This document shows, in pieces, positions 7,925 to 14,738 of a stretch of 64,000 nt of DNA. Below the pieces are notes generated by a model that did not search any database, had not been told where the DNA came from, and was given only the letters and a program-made list of their open reading frames with translations. Positions within the stretch are counted from its first letter, which is position 1. Every line of letters begins with the position of its first letter. The position numbers were made by a program, and so were the translations under genes. Source of the DNA: JAUYQR01 sp031415015 (lineage in GTDB: Bacteria > Pseudomonadota > Alphaproteobacteria > Rhodobacterales > Rhodobacteraceae); NCBI GenBank assembly GCA_031415015.1, contig JANOQT010000090.1:1-64000 (forward strand). Reading direction: 5' to 3'.

Positions 7925-8875
7925 ATGTTGAGCCGGACCGCAGACAACCTGTATTGGATCGCACGTTATATGGAGCGGGCGGACACCTCGGCACGGCTGC
8001 TGGAGGTGGGCAGCCGGATTGCGCTGATCCCGTCGGCGCATGGCTACCGCAGCGAGTGGGACAGCCTGTTGCAGGCGTCCGGCATGTCAGAGGGGTTCGC
8101 CAAGAAATACGGCGATCCGGTGCAGCGGAACATCGAAAGCTGGCTGTTCTTTGACCGGGACAATCCCAATTCGGTGGCAAGCTGCATCACCTTGGCCCGC
8201 GAAAACGGGCGGATCGTGCGCACGGCACTGACGGCGCAGGTCTGGGACGCGCTGAACACGGCCTTTCAGGAGTTGAAGGCGCTGGAACGACGGCCCCGGT
8301 CGGAGCTGGAGCTGAGCCGCCTGACCGAATGGGTAATGCGCCACGCGGCGATGGTGCGCGGTGCGATTGATGCGACGCTGCTGCGCAACGACGGCTACAA
8401 CTTCCTGAACATCGGCTATTATCTGGAGCGGTCCGACAACACTGCGCGGCTGATGGACGTGAAATATTATGTGTTGCTGCCGCGCGTGGATTTCATCGGA
8501 TCGGGGCTCGACAACTACCAATGGACGACGTTGCTGCGCGCCATGGGGTCGCACCGGGCGTTTCACTGGGCGTATGGCGGCGAGGTGACGGCGGGAAAGA
8601 TCGCGGATTTCCTGATCCTGAACCCGCAATGCCCCCGGTCGCTGACCACCTGCGTGGCGGGGATGGCCAATCATCTGGGGCGGCTGGCCACGGCCTACGG
8701 GCGCGAGACCGAGGCGCAGTTGCGCGCCAAGGGGCTAATGGCGGGGATCTTAGCCACGTCGGTAGACAGCATCTTTGACGAAGGCCTGCACGAATACCTG
8801 ACGCGGTTCATCGACGATACGGCGGTTCTGGCAAACGCCATCCGTGACGCCTATCTGAGTGGGGAAATGCGCTGA
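7925..8875 (+). CDS. Alpha-E domain protein (Anbu operon)
   Basis: A 316-residue, mostly alpha-helical protein of the alpha-E family (formerly DUF403, COG2307). The N-terminus MLSRTADNLYWIARYMERAD is the family signature, and a second similar helix occurs at FLNIGYYLERSDNTARLMDVK. Alpha-E proteins almost always accompany the permuted ATP-grasp protein and a transglutaminase-like protein, and are thought to act with them, but no reaction is known. The ATG at 7925 follows the 34-bp inverted repeat. Its stop TGA shares one base with the ATG of the next gene (8875), so translation is coupled. Length is typical for the family. Confidence 0.92.
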   Translation: MLSRTADNLYWIARYMERADTSARLLEVGSRIALIPSAHGYRSEWDSLLQASGMSEGFAKKYGDPVQRNIESWLFFDRDNPNSVASCITLARENGRIVRTALTAQVWDALNTAFQELKALERRPRSELELSRLTEWVMRHAAMVRGAIDATLLRNDGYNFLNIGYYLERSDNTARLMDVKYYVLLPRVDFIGSGLDNYQWTTLLRAMGSHRAFHWAYGGEVTAGKIADFLILNPQCPRSLTTCVAGMANHLGRLATAYGRETEAQLRAKGLMAGILATSVDSIFDEGLHEYLTRFIDDTAVLANAIRDAYLSGEMR

Positions 8876-9681
8876 TGCGGCTGACGGTCGATCATGTGAC
8901 ACGGTATCATTACGCCAAACCGGTGCGGTCGGTGGTGCAAAGCCATCGCCTGACGCCGTCGGTGTTTCAGGGGCAGAAGGTGCTGGACTGGGCGATTGAC
9001 GTCTCTGAAGGCATGCGGGGGGCGGAATTCCGCGACGGCGCCGGCGATCTGGTGCAGGGCTGGACGGTGGCCGGGCCGGTTGGCGAGGTCACGGTCCGGG
9101 TAACCGGCACGGTGGAAACAGTGGACCTGACCGGCGTTTTGCGCGGGCACAAGGAAACCGTCGCGCCGGATTGCTATCTGCGCCCCACCGTGCCGACGCG
9201 GGTCGACAAGGCGCTTGATGCGCTGGCGCAATCGGTCAGCGGGACGGATACGCTGGCGCTGGCGCATGCGCTGATGGGGGCGGTGGCCGATGCGATTGCC
9301 TATATGCCGGGCGTGACCCATGCCCACACCACGGCGGCCGAAGCTCTGGTTCTGGGCGAGGGGGTCTGTCAGGACCATGCCCATGCGATGATTGCGCTGG
9401 CCCGGGCGCGGGGCCTGCCGGGGCGCTATGTCTCGGGTTATCTGTTCGCGGATGCGGCGGGGACGGCGCATGAGGCGGCGCATGCCTGGGCCGAGGTGCA
9501 TGTCGCAGGGCTGGGCTGGGTCGGGTTCGATCCGGCAAACCGTTGCTGCCCGGACGAACGCTACATCCGGCTGGGGTCCGGCTTTGACGCACAGGATGCG
9601 GCCCCGATTCGGGGCATCGCGCGCGGTGGCGGGCGCGAAGAGATGGATGTGACCGTTGCGATCCTGAACCAGAACCAATAG
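8875..9681 (+). CDS. Transglutaminase-like cysteine peptidase/amidase (Anbu operon)
   Basis: A 268-residue protein of the COG1305 transglutaminase-like family. An N-terminal beta domain (RLTVDHVTRYHYAKPVRSVV) is followed by the papain-like core. The catalytic triad is visible: Cys in LGEGVCQDHAHAM, His in EAAHAWAEVHVAGLGWVGFD and Asp in that last segment (GFDPANR). Such enzymes cleave or transfer amide bonds; in this operon it may remove or attach what the ATP-grasp protein ligates. There is no signal peptide, so it is cytoplasmic. It overlaps the alpha-E stop by one base and is followed 28 bp later by the Anbu gene. Confidence 0.92.
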   Translation: MRLTVDHVTRYHYAKPVRSVVQSHRLTPSVFQGQKVLDWAIDVSEGMRGAEFRDGAGDLVQGWTVAGPVGEVTVRVTGTVETVDLTGVLRGHKETVAPDCYLRPTVPTRVDKALDALAQSVSGTDTLALAHALMGAVADAIAYMPGVTHAHTTAAEALVLGEGVCQDHAHAMIALARARGLPGRYVSGYLFADAAGTAHEAAHAWAEVHVAGLGWVGFDPANRCCPDERYIRLGSGFDAQDAAPIRGIARGGGREEMDVTVAILNQNQ

Positions 9682-9709
9682 GGTCCGCGATGGATTCAGA
9701 GGGCGGAAA

Positions 9710-10432
9710 ATGACCTATTGTGTGGGCCTGATGCTGAACGAAGGCATGGTAATGCTTTCGGACACACGGACGAATGCCGGGCTCGACAATATCTCGACCT
9801 ATCGGAAGATGTTCACCTTTGAAGACCCCGGCGAACGGGTGATCCTGATCATGACGGCGGGCAGCCTGTCGGTGTCGCAAACCACGATTGCGCGGCTGCG
9901 CGAGGCGATCGAGGACCCCGATGCCACGCCCGATACCAGCATCATGCTGGCCCCCACGCTGCTGAAGGTGGCCGATATCGTCGGCGGAATGCTGTCGGTC
10001 GTGCGCGCCGAGATCGACGAAAAGCTGAGTGCCATGCAAGGGGCCACGTGCAGCATGATCGTGGCCGGGCAGCGCAAGGGCGGCGCGATGCGGATGTTCC
10101 TGATCTACCCCGAAGGCAATTACATCGAAGCGACGGAAGATGCGCCATTCCTGCAGATCGGCGAGCATAAGTACGGCAAGCCGATCCTGGACCGGGTGGT
10201 GAAGCCATCGACGAGCCTGCTGGATGCACAGAAGGCGGTCCTGCTAAGCATGGATTCGACGCTGCGGTCCAATCTGTCGGTCGGAATGCCGCTGGATCTT
10301 GCGGTGATCGAGAAGGACGCTTGCAAGGTGACGCAACGGCGTCGGATCGAGGCGGGGGATGAAGCATTCCGCGCGATGAGCGAGGCGTGGTCTACGGCGC
10401 TGCGTGACGGATTTTCGCGCATCAAGTGGTGA
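9710..10432 (+). CDS. Anbu (BPH) proteasome-type peptidase
   Basis: A 240-residue Ntn-hydrolase of the Anbu family, bacterial relatives of the 20S proteasome beta subunit and HslV. The first residues are MTYCVGLMLNEGMVMLSDTR: after Met removal Thr1 would be the nucleophile, and SDTRTNAGLD matches the Asp-containing segment of proteasome-type subunits. A Lys at about residue 32 (STYRKMFTF) occupies the position of the active-site Lys. Length is normal for Anbu (about 240-250), longer than HslV (about 175). It is the fourth gene of the ATP-grasp/alpha-E/transglutaminase set, an association known from comparative genomics. The natural substrate is unknown. Confidence 0.93.
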   Translation: MTYCVGLMLNEGMVMLSDTRTNAGLDNISTYRKMFTFEDPGERVILIMTAGSLSVSQTTIARLREAIEDPDATPDTSIMLAPTLLKVADIVGGMLSVVRAEIDEKLSAMQGATCSMIVAGQRKGGAMRMFLIYPEGNYIEATEDAPFLQIGEHKYGKPILDRVVKPSTSLLDAQKAVLLSMDSTLRSNLSVGMPLDLAVIEKDACKVTQRRRIEAGDEAFRAMSEAWSTALRDGFSRIKW

Positions 10433-10498
10433 ATTTGTGGGCAGGCCTTGGCAAGACCCGACTCGCACCCTAGCTTTGATCCATCAAAGGAGAACGCG

Positions 10499-10804
10499 AT
10501 GCCGAAGCTGATCCGACTTTATATCCAGAGCGTGGCGCTTGGTTTTGGCGTGGCGATTGCCTTTACCGGGGCACTGATCTGGCAGGATGTGGCGGGGATC
10601 GGGCATCTGGTTGCCGGATCGGATATCGGCTGGGTCGCGGTGGCGATGTTGGTGGTGTTCAACGGCATCCTGTTCTCCGCCGTCCAGTTCGCCTTTGCGG
10701 TGATGGGGATGGCCGAGGATGACGCACCACGGGGCGGGCTTCGCGATCATGCAAGGTTGATCCCGGTGCCGGTCGAAGCGACGGCAAAGCCGACCCGCCG
10801 CTGA
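10499..10804 (+). CDS. Small two-helix membrane protein, SspA-like candidate
   Basis: A 101-residue protein with two membrane segments (SVALGFGVAIAFTGALIW and VAVAMLVVFNGILFSAVQFA) and a hydrophilic, Pro- and Arg-containing C-terminal tail. The ATG at 10499 follows an excellent AAGGAGA site. In Rhodobacter sphaeroides a putative salt-stress-induced membrane protein gene (sspA) lies immediately downstream of the 6S RNA gene on the opposite strand. This gene has that same position relative to the 6S RNA candidate here, so it is a likely counterpart. The identification rests on context and membrane topology, not on a remembered alignment. A terminator hairpin follows. Confidence 0.7.
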   Translation: MPKLIRLYIQSVALGFGVAIAFTGALIWQDVAGIGHLVAGSDIGWVAVAMLVVFNGILFSAVQFAFAVMGMAEDDAPRGGLRDHARLIPVPVEATAKPTRR

Positions 10805-10826
10805 GGCAGGCGAAATTCTGCAAGCG

Positions 10827-10852
10827 AGGCCTGCCATCCGGCGGGCCTTTTC
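10827..10852 (+). terminator. Rho-independent terminator after the SspA-like gene
   Basis: GGCCTGCC pairs with GGCGGGCC (one G-T pair) around a short ATCC loop, followed by TTTTCGTTT on the plus strand. It lies 22 bp after the stop of the small membrane protein gene and just beyond the predicted 3' end of the convergent 6S RNA candidate, so it may stop transcription from the left and keep the two units apart. Confidence 0.65.
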
Positions 10853-10861
10853 GTTTGGGGT

Positions 10862-11029
10862 AAGGTGGCGGGCCCGCAGCGGCCGTGCAAGCCGGGTTTT
10901 CCCGAGAGCCTGAGGTTTTCAGGTGGGTACCAGGTAACAGGACCAGGATCCTGTCAGAGCCAGCACCCGTTCGGTTGCTTATCGGCCACTGGAAAAGAAG
11001 CCCACACGAGAAGAGCAGAACCCGCCACC
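10862..11029 (-). ncRNA. ssrS: 6S RNA candidate
   Basis: A roughly 168-nt gene-free segment that folds as a rod. The ends pair exactly (minus-strand GGTGGCGGG at 11029-11021 with CCCGCCACC at 10872-10864), and an inner stem GTGGG/CCCAC joins 11006-11002 to 10927-10923, with a bubble between. On the minus strand a sigma-70-like promoter stands immediately upstream (TTGCGC, 17-bp spacer, TATCTT), placing the start near 11028. A closing stem, bubble and long terminal arm are the hallmarks of 6S RNA, which binds sigma-70 RNA polymerase. Position fits too: in R. sphaeroides ssrS is convergent with sspA. Size and context support the call; a covariance-model search was not possible, so another structured RNA cannot be excluded. 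Confidence 0.65.
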
Positions 11030-11033
11030 CCCG

Positions 11034-11062
11034 AAGATAGGCATCAAAGGCTGTCTGCGCAA
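11034..11062 (-). promoter_or_regulatory. Sigma-70-like promoter of the 6S RNA candidate
   Basis: On the minus strand, TTGCGC (11062-11057) and TATCTT (11039-11034) are separated by exactly 17 bp. Each matches four of six consensus positions. The predicted start falls at the run of G at the 5' end of the closing stem of the RNA. Confidence 0.55.
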
Positions 11063-11074
11063 GGCTGGACAGGC

Positions 11075-11089
11075 GTTCATCTTTCGTTC
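11075..11089 (+). promoter_or_regulatory. LexA (SOS) box before mmcB
   Basis: GTTCATCTTTCGTTC is an exact match to the alphaproteobacterial LexA operator GTTC-N7-GTTC. It ends 11 bp before the mmcB ATG, so bound LexA would block transcription or initiation. mmcB is a known DNA-damage-induced gene in Caulobacter. Confidence 0.85.
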
Positions 11090-11100
11090 ATGGTTAAAGC

Positions 11101-11562
11101 ATGGACCAGCTAACCGACATCCTGCCGCCTATGCCCGGACAGCGCTTGCAGCGCGGCGTGTGCCGGGGGCTGCGATCGCATGACTTTGTCTGCGTCGAGG
11201 AACTGGTGCCGGTCGCGGGCCTGCGGGTTGACGTGATGGCGCTGGGGCCGAAGGGCGAGGTCTGGGTGGTGGAATGCAAGTCCGGCCGCGCTGATTTTGC
11301 GGCGGACCGCAAGTGGCAGGGCTATCTTGACTGGTGCGACCGGTTCTTCTGGGCGGTGGACGGCGCGTTTCCGGTGGACCTGCTGCCGGAAGGCTCGGGT
11401 CTGATTCTGGCGGATGCCTATGATGCCGAAATCCTGCGGATGGGGCCGGAGACGCCCTTGTCAGGCGCGCGGCGCAAGGCGGTGCTGCGGATCTTTGCCC
11501 GTGCCGCAGCGGCGCGCTTGCAGGCCTTGCGCGATCCGGGGCTGGGCGCGCTGTCGATCTGA
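11101..11562 (+). CDS. mmcB: MmcB-family DNA repair protein
   Basis: A 153-residue protein with a PD-(D/E)XK-like nuclease-fold core: LRVDVMALGPKGEVWVVECKSG contains the Asp and the ExK of that motif, and DWCDRFFWAVD follows. MmcB is an SOS-induced alphaproteobacterial protein linked to mitomycin-C resistance. The exact LexA box immediately upstream confirms SOS control. The gene is divergent from the 6S RNA candidate. Length and motif order fit the family; the nuclease activity itself is inferred. Confidence 0.9.
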   Translation: MDQLTDILPPMPGQRLQRGVCRGLRSHDFVCVEELVPVAGLRVDVMALGPKGEVWVVECKSGRADFAADRKWQGYLDWCDRFFWAVDGAFPVDLLPEGSGLILADAYDAEILRMGPETPLSGARRKAVLRIFARAAAARLQALRDPGLGALSI

Positions 11563-11566
11563 GCGG

Positions 11567-11779
11567 TCAGCGCGGCTTCTTTGGCTTGCCATCGGCCATG
11601 GCGCGGGCGGCTTCGGCAGCGGCGCGCAGTTCCTCGGCGATGTCCTCGGCCTCTTCCGGGTCGAAATCCAGCGGCAGTTCGATGCCGCCTTCCGCCTCGA
11701 TGTAGATGCGGACCATGCCCTGATCGGTCGGGCCAATCTGGATGTTGGCGGCGATGTCGCTTTGCTTGTCGATGCCCAT
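11567..11779 (-). CDS. Small acidic protein, possibly DUF6324
   Basis: A 70-residue cytoplasmic protein starting MGIDKQSDIAANIQIGPTDQ, with a beta-rich middle (MVRIYIEAEGGIELPLDF) and a helical acidic C-terminus (DPEEAEDIAEELRAAAEAARA). It resembles a small family common in Rhodobacteraceae that I recall as DUF6324. The ATG at 11779 is preceded by GGAGG; a longer upstream reading has no such site. The gene is convergent with mmcB (4 bp apart) and divergent from the HTH-GNAT gene. Function unknown. Confidence 0.75.
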   Translation of the reverse strand: MGIDKQSDIAANIQIGPTDQGMVRIYIEAEGGIELPLDFDPEEAEDIAEELRAAAEAARAMADGKPKKPR

Positions 11780-11855
11780 TGCGGCCTCCGGCTGAGTGGC
11801 TGCGGGGTAGCGGTTTGCACGGCGGGCCGCAAGGGCGATTAGCTTGACAGAATCA

Positions 11856-11865
11856 AGTATATACT
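11856..11865. promoter_or_regulatory. Palindrome in the divergent promoter region of the HTH-GNAT gene
   Basis: AGTATATACT is a perfect 10-bp palindrome in an AT-rich patch (TTGACAG...CAAGTATATACTGAC) between the divergent small acidic gene and the MarR-like HTH-GNAT gene, 30 bp before the latter's ATG. MarR proteins commonly bind such palindromes in their own promoters. An operator role is inferred from position only. Confidence 0.4.
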
Positions 11866-11894
11866 GACTTCTGACGCCAAGGCAGGAGGCGGCG

Positions 11895-12782
11895 ATGGAT
11901 GCGATTGACCGGATCAGGGCGTTCAACCGGTTCTATATCGGCCATCTGGGGCTGCTGTCGCGCAGCTATCTTGGGTCCGGGCTGGGGCTAACGGAGGTGC
12001 GCATCCTGCACGATCTGGATGCGGAGAATGTGCCAAAGGCGCGGGCCGTGGCGCTGGGGCTGGGGCTGGACGAGGGTTACGTTAGTCGGGTTCTGGCCGG
12101 GTTCGAGCGGCGCGGCTGGCTGGAACGCCAGCGCGGCACGGGGGATGCGCGGGTGCGCGATCTGGCGCTGACGCAGGCGGGGCGGGCGGCGGCGGCGGGT
12201 CTGCGGGCTGCATCGCGGGCCGCCTTGGTTCAAGTGATCCCGGCGGCACGGATTGGCGCTGTCGCTGCAGCTCTGGACGCGACAGAGGCGGCGTTCGGGG
12301 TGGGCGAGGTGGTGTTGCGCGATCTGCAACCGGGCGATGCGGGCTGGATCATCGGACGCCACGGCGCGCTTTACGCCGAGGATGAAGGCTTTGATGCCAC
12401 ATTCGAGGCGCTGGTTGCGGACATCCTTGCGGCCTTCCTGCGCCACCACGATCCGGCCCGCGAAAGGGGCTGGATCGCGGTCCGGGGCAGCCGACGGCTG
12501 GGGTCGGTCATCGTGGTGGCCGAGACGCCCCAGGTGGCCAAGCTGCGGCTGGTGCTGGTGGAGCGGTGCGAACGCGGCACCGGGCTGGCGCAGCGGATGC
12601 TTGAGACGGCGATGAGTTTTGCGCGTGATGCGGGCTACACCGGGATGCGGCTTTGGACGCATGAAAGCCACCGCGCTGCGGGGCGGCTTTACGCGCGCAA
12701 CGGGTTCATCCTGACCGAGGCCACGCCCGCGCGGTCCTTCGGGCAGAACGTGGTGGCACAGGTCTGGCAGCGCGCCTTGTGA
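11895..12782 (+). CDS. MarR-type regulator fused to a GNAT N-acetyltransferase
   Basis: A 295-residue two-domain protein. Residues about 1-135 form a MarR-like winged helix (RIRAFNRFYIGHLGLLSRSY at the N-terminus, LGLDEGYVSRVLAGFERRG as recognition region, RQRGTGDARVRDLALT as the wing). Residues about 140-295 are a GNAT fold, with the acetyl-CoA loop VERCERGTGLAQRMLETAM and the C-terminal YARNGFILTE. Such MarR-GNAT fusions are known in proteobacteria, and the acetyl-CoA or acceptor substrate may modulate DNA binding. The ATG follows AGGAGG. The promoter contains a 10-bp palindrome suggesting autoregulation. Acceptor unknown. Confidence 0.88.
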   Translation: MDAIDRIRAFNRFYIGHLGLLSRSYLGSGLGLTEVRILHDLDAENVPKARAVALGLGLDEGYVSRVLAGFERRGWLERQRGTGDARVRDLALTQAGRAAAAGLRAASRAALVQVIPAARIGAVAAALDATEAAFGVGEVVLRDLQPGDAGWIIGRHGALYAEDEGFDATFEALVADILAAFLRHHDPARERGWIAVRGSRRLGSVIVVAETPQVAKLRLVLVERCERGTGLAQRMLETAMSFARDAGYTGMRLWTHESHRAAGRLYARNGFILTEATPARSFGQNVVAQVWQRAL

Positions 12783-12827
12783 AGGCGCTTGCAATCCGGG
12801 GGAGGCAGGGCTAAATCGCCCCGGAGT

Positions 12828-12904
12828 GCCGATGTAGCTCAGTTGGTTAGAGCACTAGATTGTGGATCTAGGGGTCGCCCGTTCGAGCCGGGCCATCGGT
12901 ACCA
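12828..12904 (+). tRNA. tRNA-His (anticodon GTG)
   Basis: A 77-nt cloverleaf: acceptor GCCGATG with CATCGGT, D-arm GCTC/GAGC, anticodon stem CTAGA/TCTAG with loop TTGTGGA (GTG, His), T-arm GCCCG/CGGGC with TTCGAGC, discriminator A, and an encoded CCA at 12902-12904. It has A73 in place of the usual C73, and the base before G1 is T, so no encoded G-1 can pair. That is the special tRNA-His type found in many alphaproteobacteria. Confidence 0.97.
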
Positions 12905-13050
12905 TCAACTTCCTCAGGTCAGGTATTCGACGCAGGCGCAAGGTTTTCCTTGCGCAGACGTCTTTCCATGGCATCCTGTCGGCATTTACAGGCGCGATTT
13001 TGTGCCCCTTTTCCATTTGACCCACGGCTTTGCGGTTTGAGGAGATGATT

Positions 13051-14676
13051 GTGCAGGACGAGATAGAGCCCGCCGGGGGCGTGACCCCGGCCAAATATCG
13101 CGGCAAGAAGATCGTTGTCTTTGCCGACGGCACCGGGAATGCGTTTTCGCGACAGGAATCGAACGTCTGGCGGCTGTATCAGGCGCTGGACAAGACGGTG
13201 AAACCGGGATCCCCCCTGCAACTGGCGCGCTATATTCCCGGTGTGGGCACTTCGGGCAACACGGTGATCCGGATGATTGACGGCGCCACGGGCTTTGGCG
13301 TGCCCGCCAACGTGCGCAAGCTGTATCGTTTCCTCTGCTGGAACTGGGAGCCGGAGGACGAGATTTATCTTTTCGGCTTCAGCCGGGGGGCGTTCACGGT
13401 TCGCACTCTGGCCGCTTTGGTCGCGATGCAGGGGCTGATGCCGCGCTATGTGGGCGACCGCGAGGTATCGGCGGCCGAGATGGACCGCAACGCGATGGGG
13501 GCCTGGCTGGCCTACCGCACGATGACCGCGCCATTGGTCCTGAAGGGAAAATCGGCGATCAACCCGCGCAACTGGGAAATGAACCCGCTGATCTCGCTGG
13601 TGCGGTGGGCCCGCAACGGAGTCACCACACTCAAGCGGCGGCTGTTTGGCCAGCGGTTGCACCCGGATGTGCTGGCCACCTTGCCCGCAACGCGGCAGGC
13701 GGGGGCAGTGCCTGTCCGGTTCATGGGCCTGTTTGACACGGTCGAGGCTTACGGCATGCCGGTCGAGGAAATGCGCGATCTGTGGAACGTTCTGGTCTGG
13801 CCGATCAAGTTTCGCAACCGGCGCTGTTCGTGGGTGGTGGGCAAGGTCCGCCACGCCTTGTCGATCGACGACGAACGGCGCAGCTTTCACCCGATCCGCT
13901 TTGATCAGGACCCACGGCCGGACGGCAGGCCGGTGCCGGAAACGCAGGAGGTCTGGTTCGCGGGGGTGCACTCCGACGTCGGCGGCGGCTATCCGAATGA
14001 CGAAAGCGCGTATGAGCCGCTGCTGTGGATCGCGGACGAGGCAAAGCACCATGAGCTGACCTTCGATGACGCCGCGCTGCAGCGCTATCGCAAGGCGCTG
14101 TATCCACAGGCGCAGATCCACGATTCCCGCAAGGGAATGGCCAGTTTTTACCGCTATGCCCCCCGACGGGTCCGGGGCGGATCATTCAACGGCGGGCTGC
14201 CGGTTGTGCATCATTCGGTCCTGGAAAAACTTCGCAGCGGGGCGGATGGCTATGGGCCGCTGGGTTTGGCGGCCAAGTTCGAGGTGTTTCCCTCGAACGG
14301 CAGCCGCTGGGCCGGGCGCGGCCCAAGCGGGCTGACGCGCAACACCGGCGCGGTCGAGGCCGCGCGGCGGCTGATCGTCTGGCGGCAGCGGACGAACTGG
14401 GTGACGATCCTTGCCGGTCTGGCGCTGGTTGCGATGCCGGTCTGGGACTGGTGGTTCGAAGTCAGCCGGCCGGCGAATGACATTGTGCGCTTTGTCGCCG
14501 CCATTCTGGGCGGCATTGTGCCGGGCTGGGCAGTCGCCTGGGTAGAATCTGTTGCCGCCAACTGGCCGGTCTCATTGACAATTCTGGCGGTGATCCTTGC
14601 GGTCTACCAGTTTAATCAAAGCCTTGCCTACCGCATCCGCGATCTGGGCAGGACGATCTGGCACAGAGAGGTCTAG
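13051..14676 (+). CDS. DUF2235 alpha/beta-hydrolase with C-terminal membrane segments
   Basis: A protein of about 541 residues. The N-terminal DUF2235 domain starts with KIVVFADGTGNAF and carries the nucleophile elbow FGFSRGAFTVR (GxSxG Ser), with further family segments FMGLFDTVEAYG and VWFAGVHSDVGGGY, the latter supplying catalytic His/Asp candidates. DUF2235 includes phospholipases such as type VI secretion effectors. The C-terminus adds three hydrophobic helices (WVTILAGLALVAMPVWDWWF and two more), suggesting membrane attachment. GAGGAG at 13039-13044 is correctly spaced for the GTG at 13051 but abuts the ATG at 13045, so GTG is preferred. No T6SS or immunity gene is adjacent. Confidence 0.85.
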   Translation: MQDEIEPAGGVTPAKYRGKKIVVFADGTGNAFSRQESNVWRLYQALDKTVKPGSPLQLARYIPGVGTSGNTVIRMIDGATGFGVPANVRKLYRFLCWNWEPEDEIYLFGFSRGAFTVRTLAALVAMQGLMPRYVGDREVSAAEMDRNAMGAWLAYRTMTAPLVLKGKSAINPRNWEMNPLISLVRWARNGVTTLKRRLFGQRLHPDVLATLPATRQAGAVPVRFMGLFDTVEAYGMPVEEMRDLWNVLVWPIKFRNRRCSWVVGKVRHALSIDDERRSFHPIRFDQDPRPDGRPVPETQEVWFAGVHSDVGGGYPNDESAYEPLLWIADEAKHHELTFDDAALQRYRKALYPQAQIHDSRKGMASFYRYAPRRVRGGSFNGGLPVVHHSVLEKLRSGADGYGPLGLAAKFEVFPSNGSRWAGRGPSGLTRNTGAVEAARRLIVWRQRTNWVTILAGLALVAMPVWDWWFEVSRPANDIVRFVAAILGGIVPGWAVAWVESVAANWPVSLTILAVILAVYQFNQSLAYRIRDLGRTIWHREV

Positions 14677-14738
14677 CGACCTTCACCCCTTGGCGGTGGG
14701 CGGGTATGGTGACGCTCCCCGCTGCCATGAGGATTCGC

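Noticed and set aside
10862..11029. Possible cobalamin riboswitch (GGCCACTGG followed by GAAGCCCA)
   Set aside because: Fragments resemble the B12 box neighbourhood on the plus strand, but the upstream conserved elements are missing and mmcB is not a B12 gene. The minus-strand 6S model explains more of the structure and has a promoter.
10865..11113. Open frame of 82 codons over the 6S candidate
   Set aside because: No family match, runs through the mmcB LexA box into its start, and the region folds as a structured RNA.
12828..13050. tRNA-His as an attachment site for an integrated element
   Set aside because: No integrase, no direct repeat of the tRNA 3' end and no compositional change downstream were seen.
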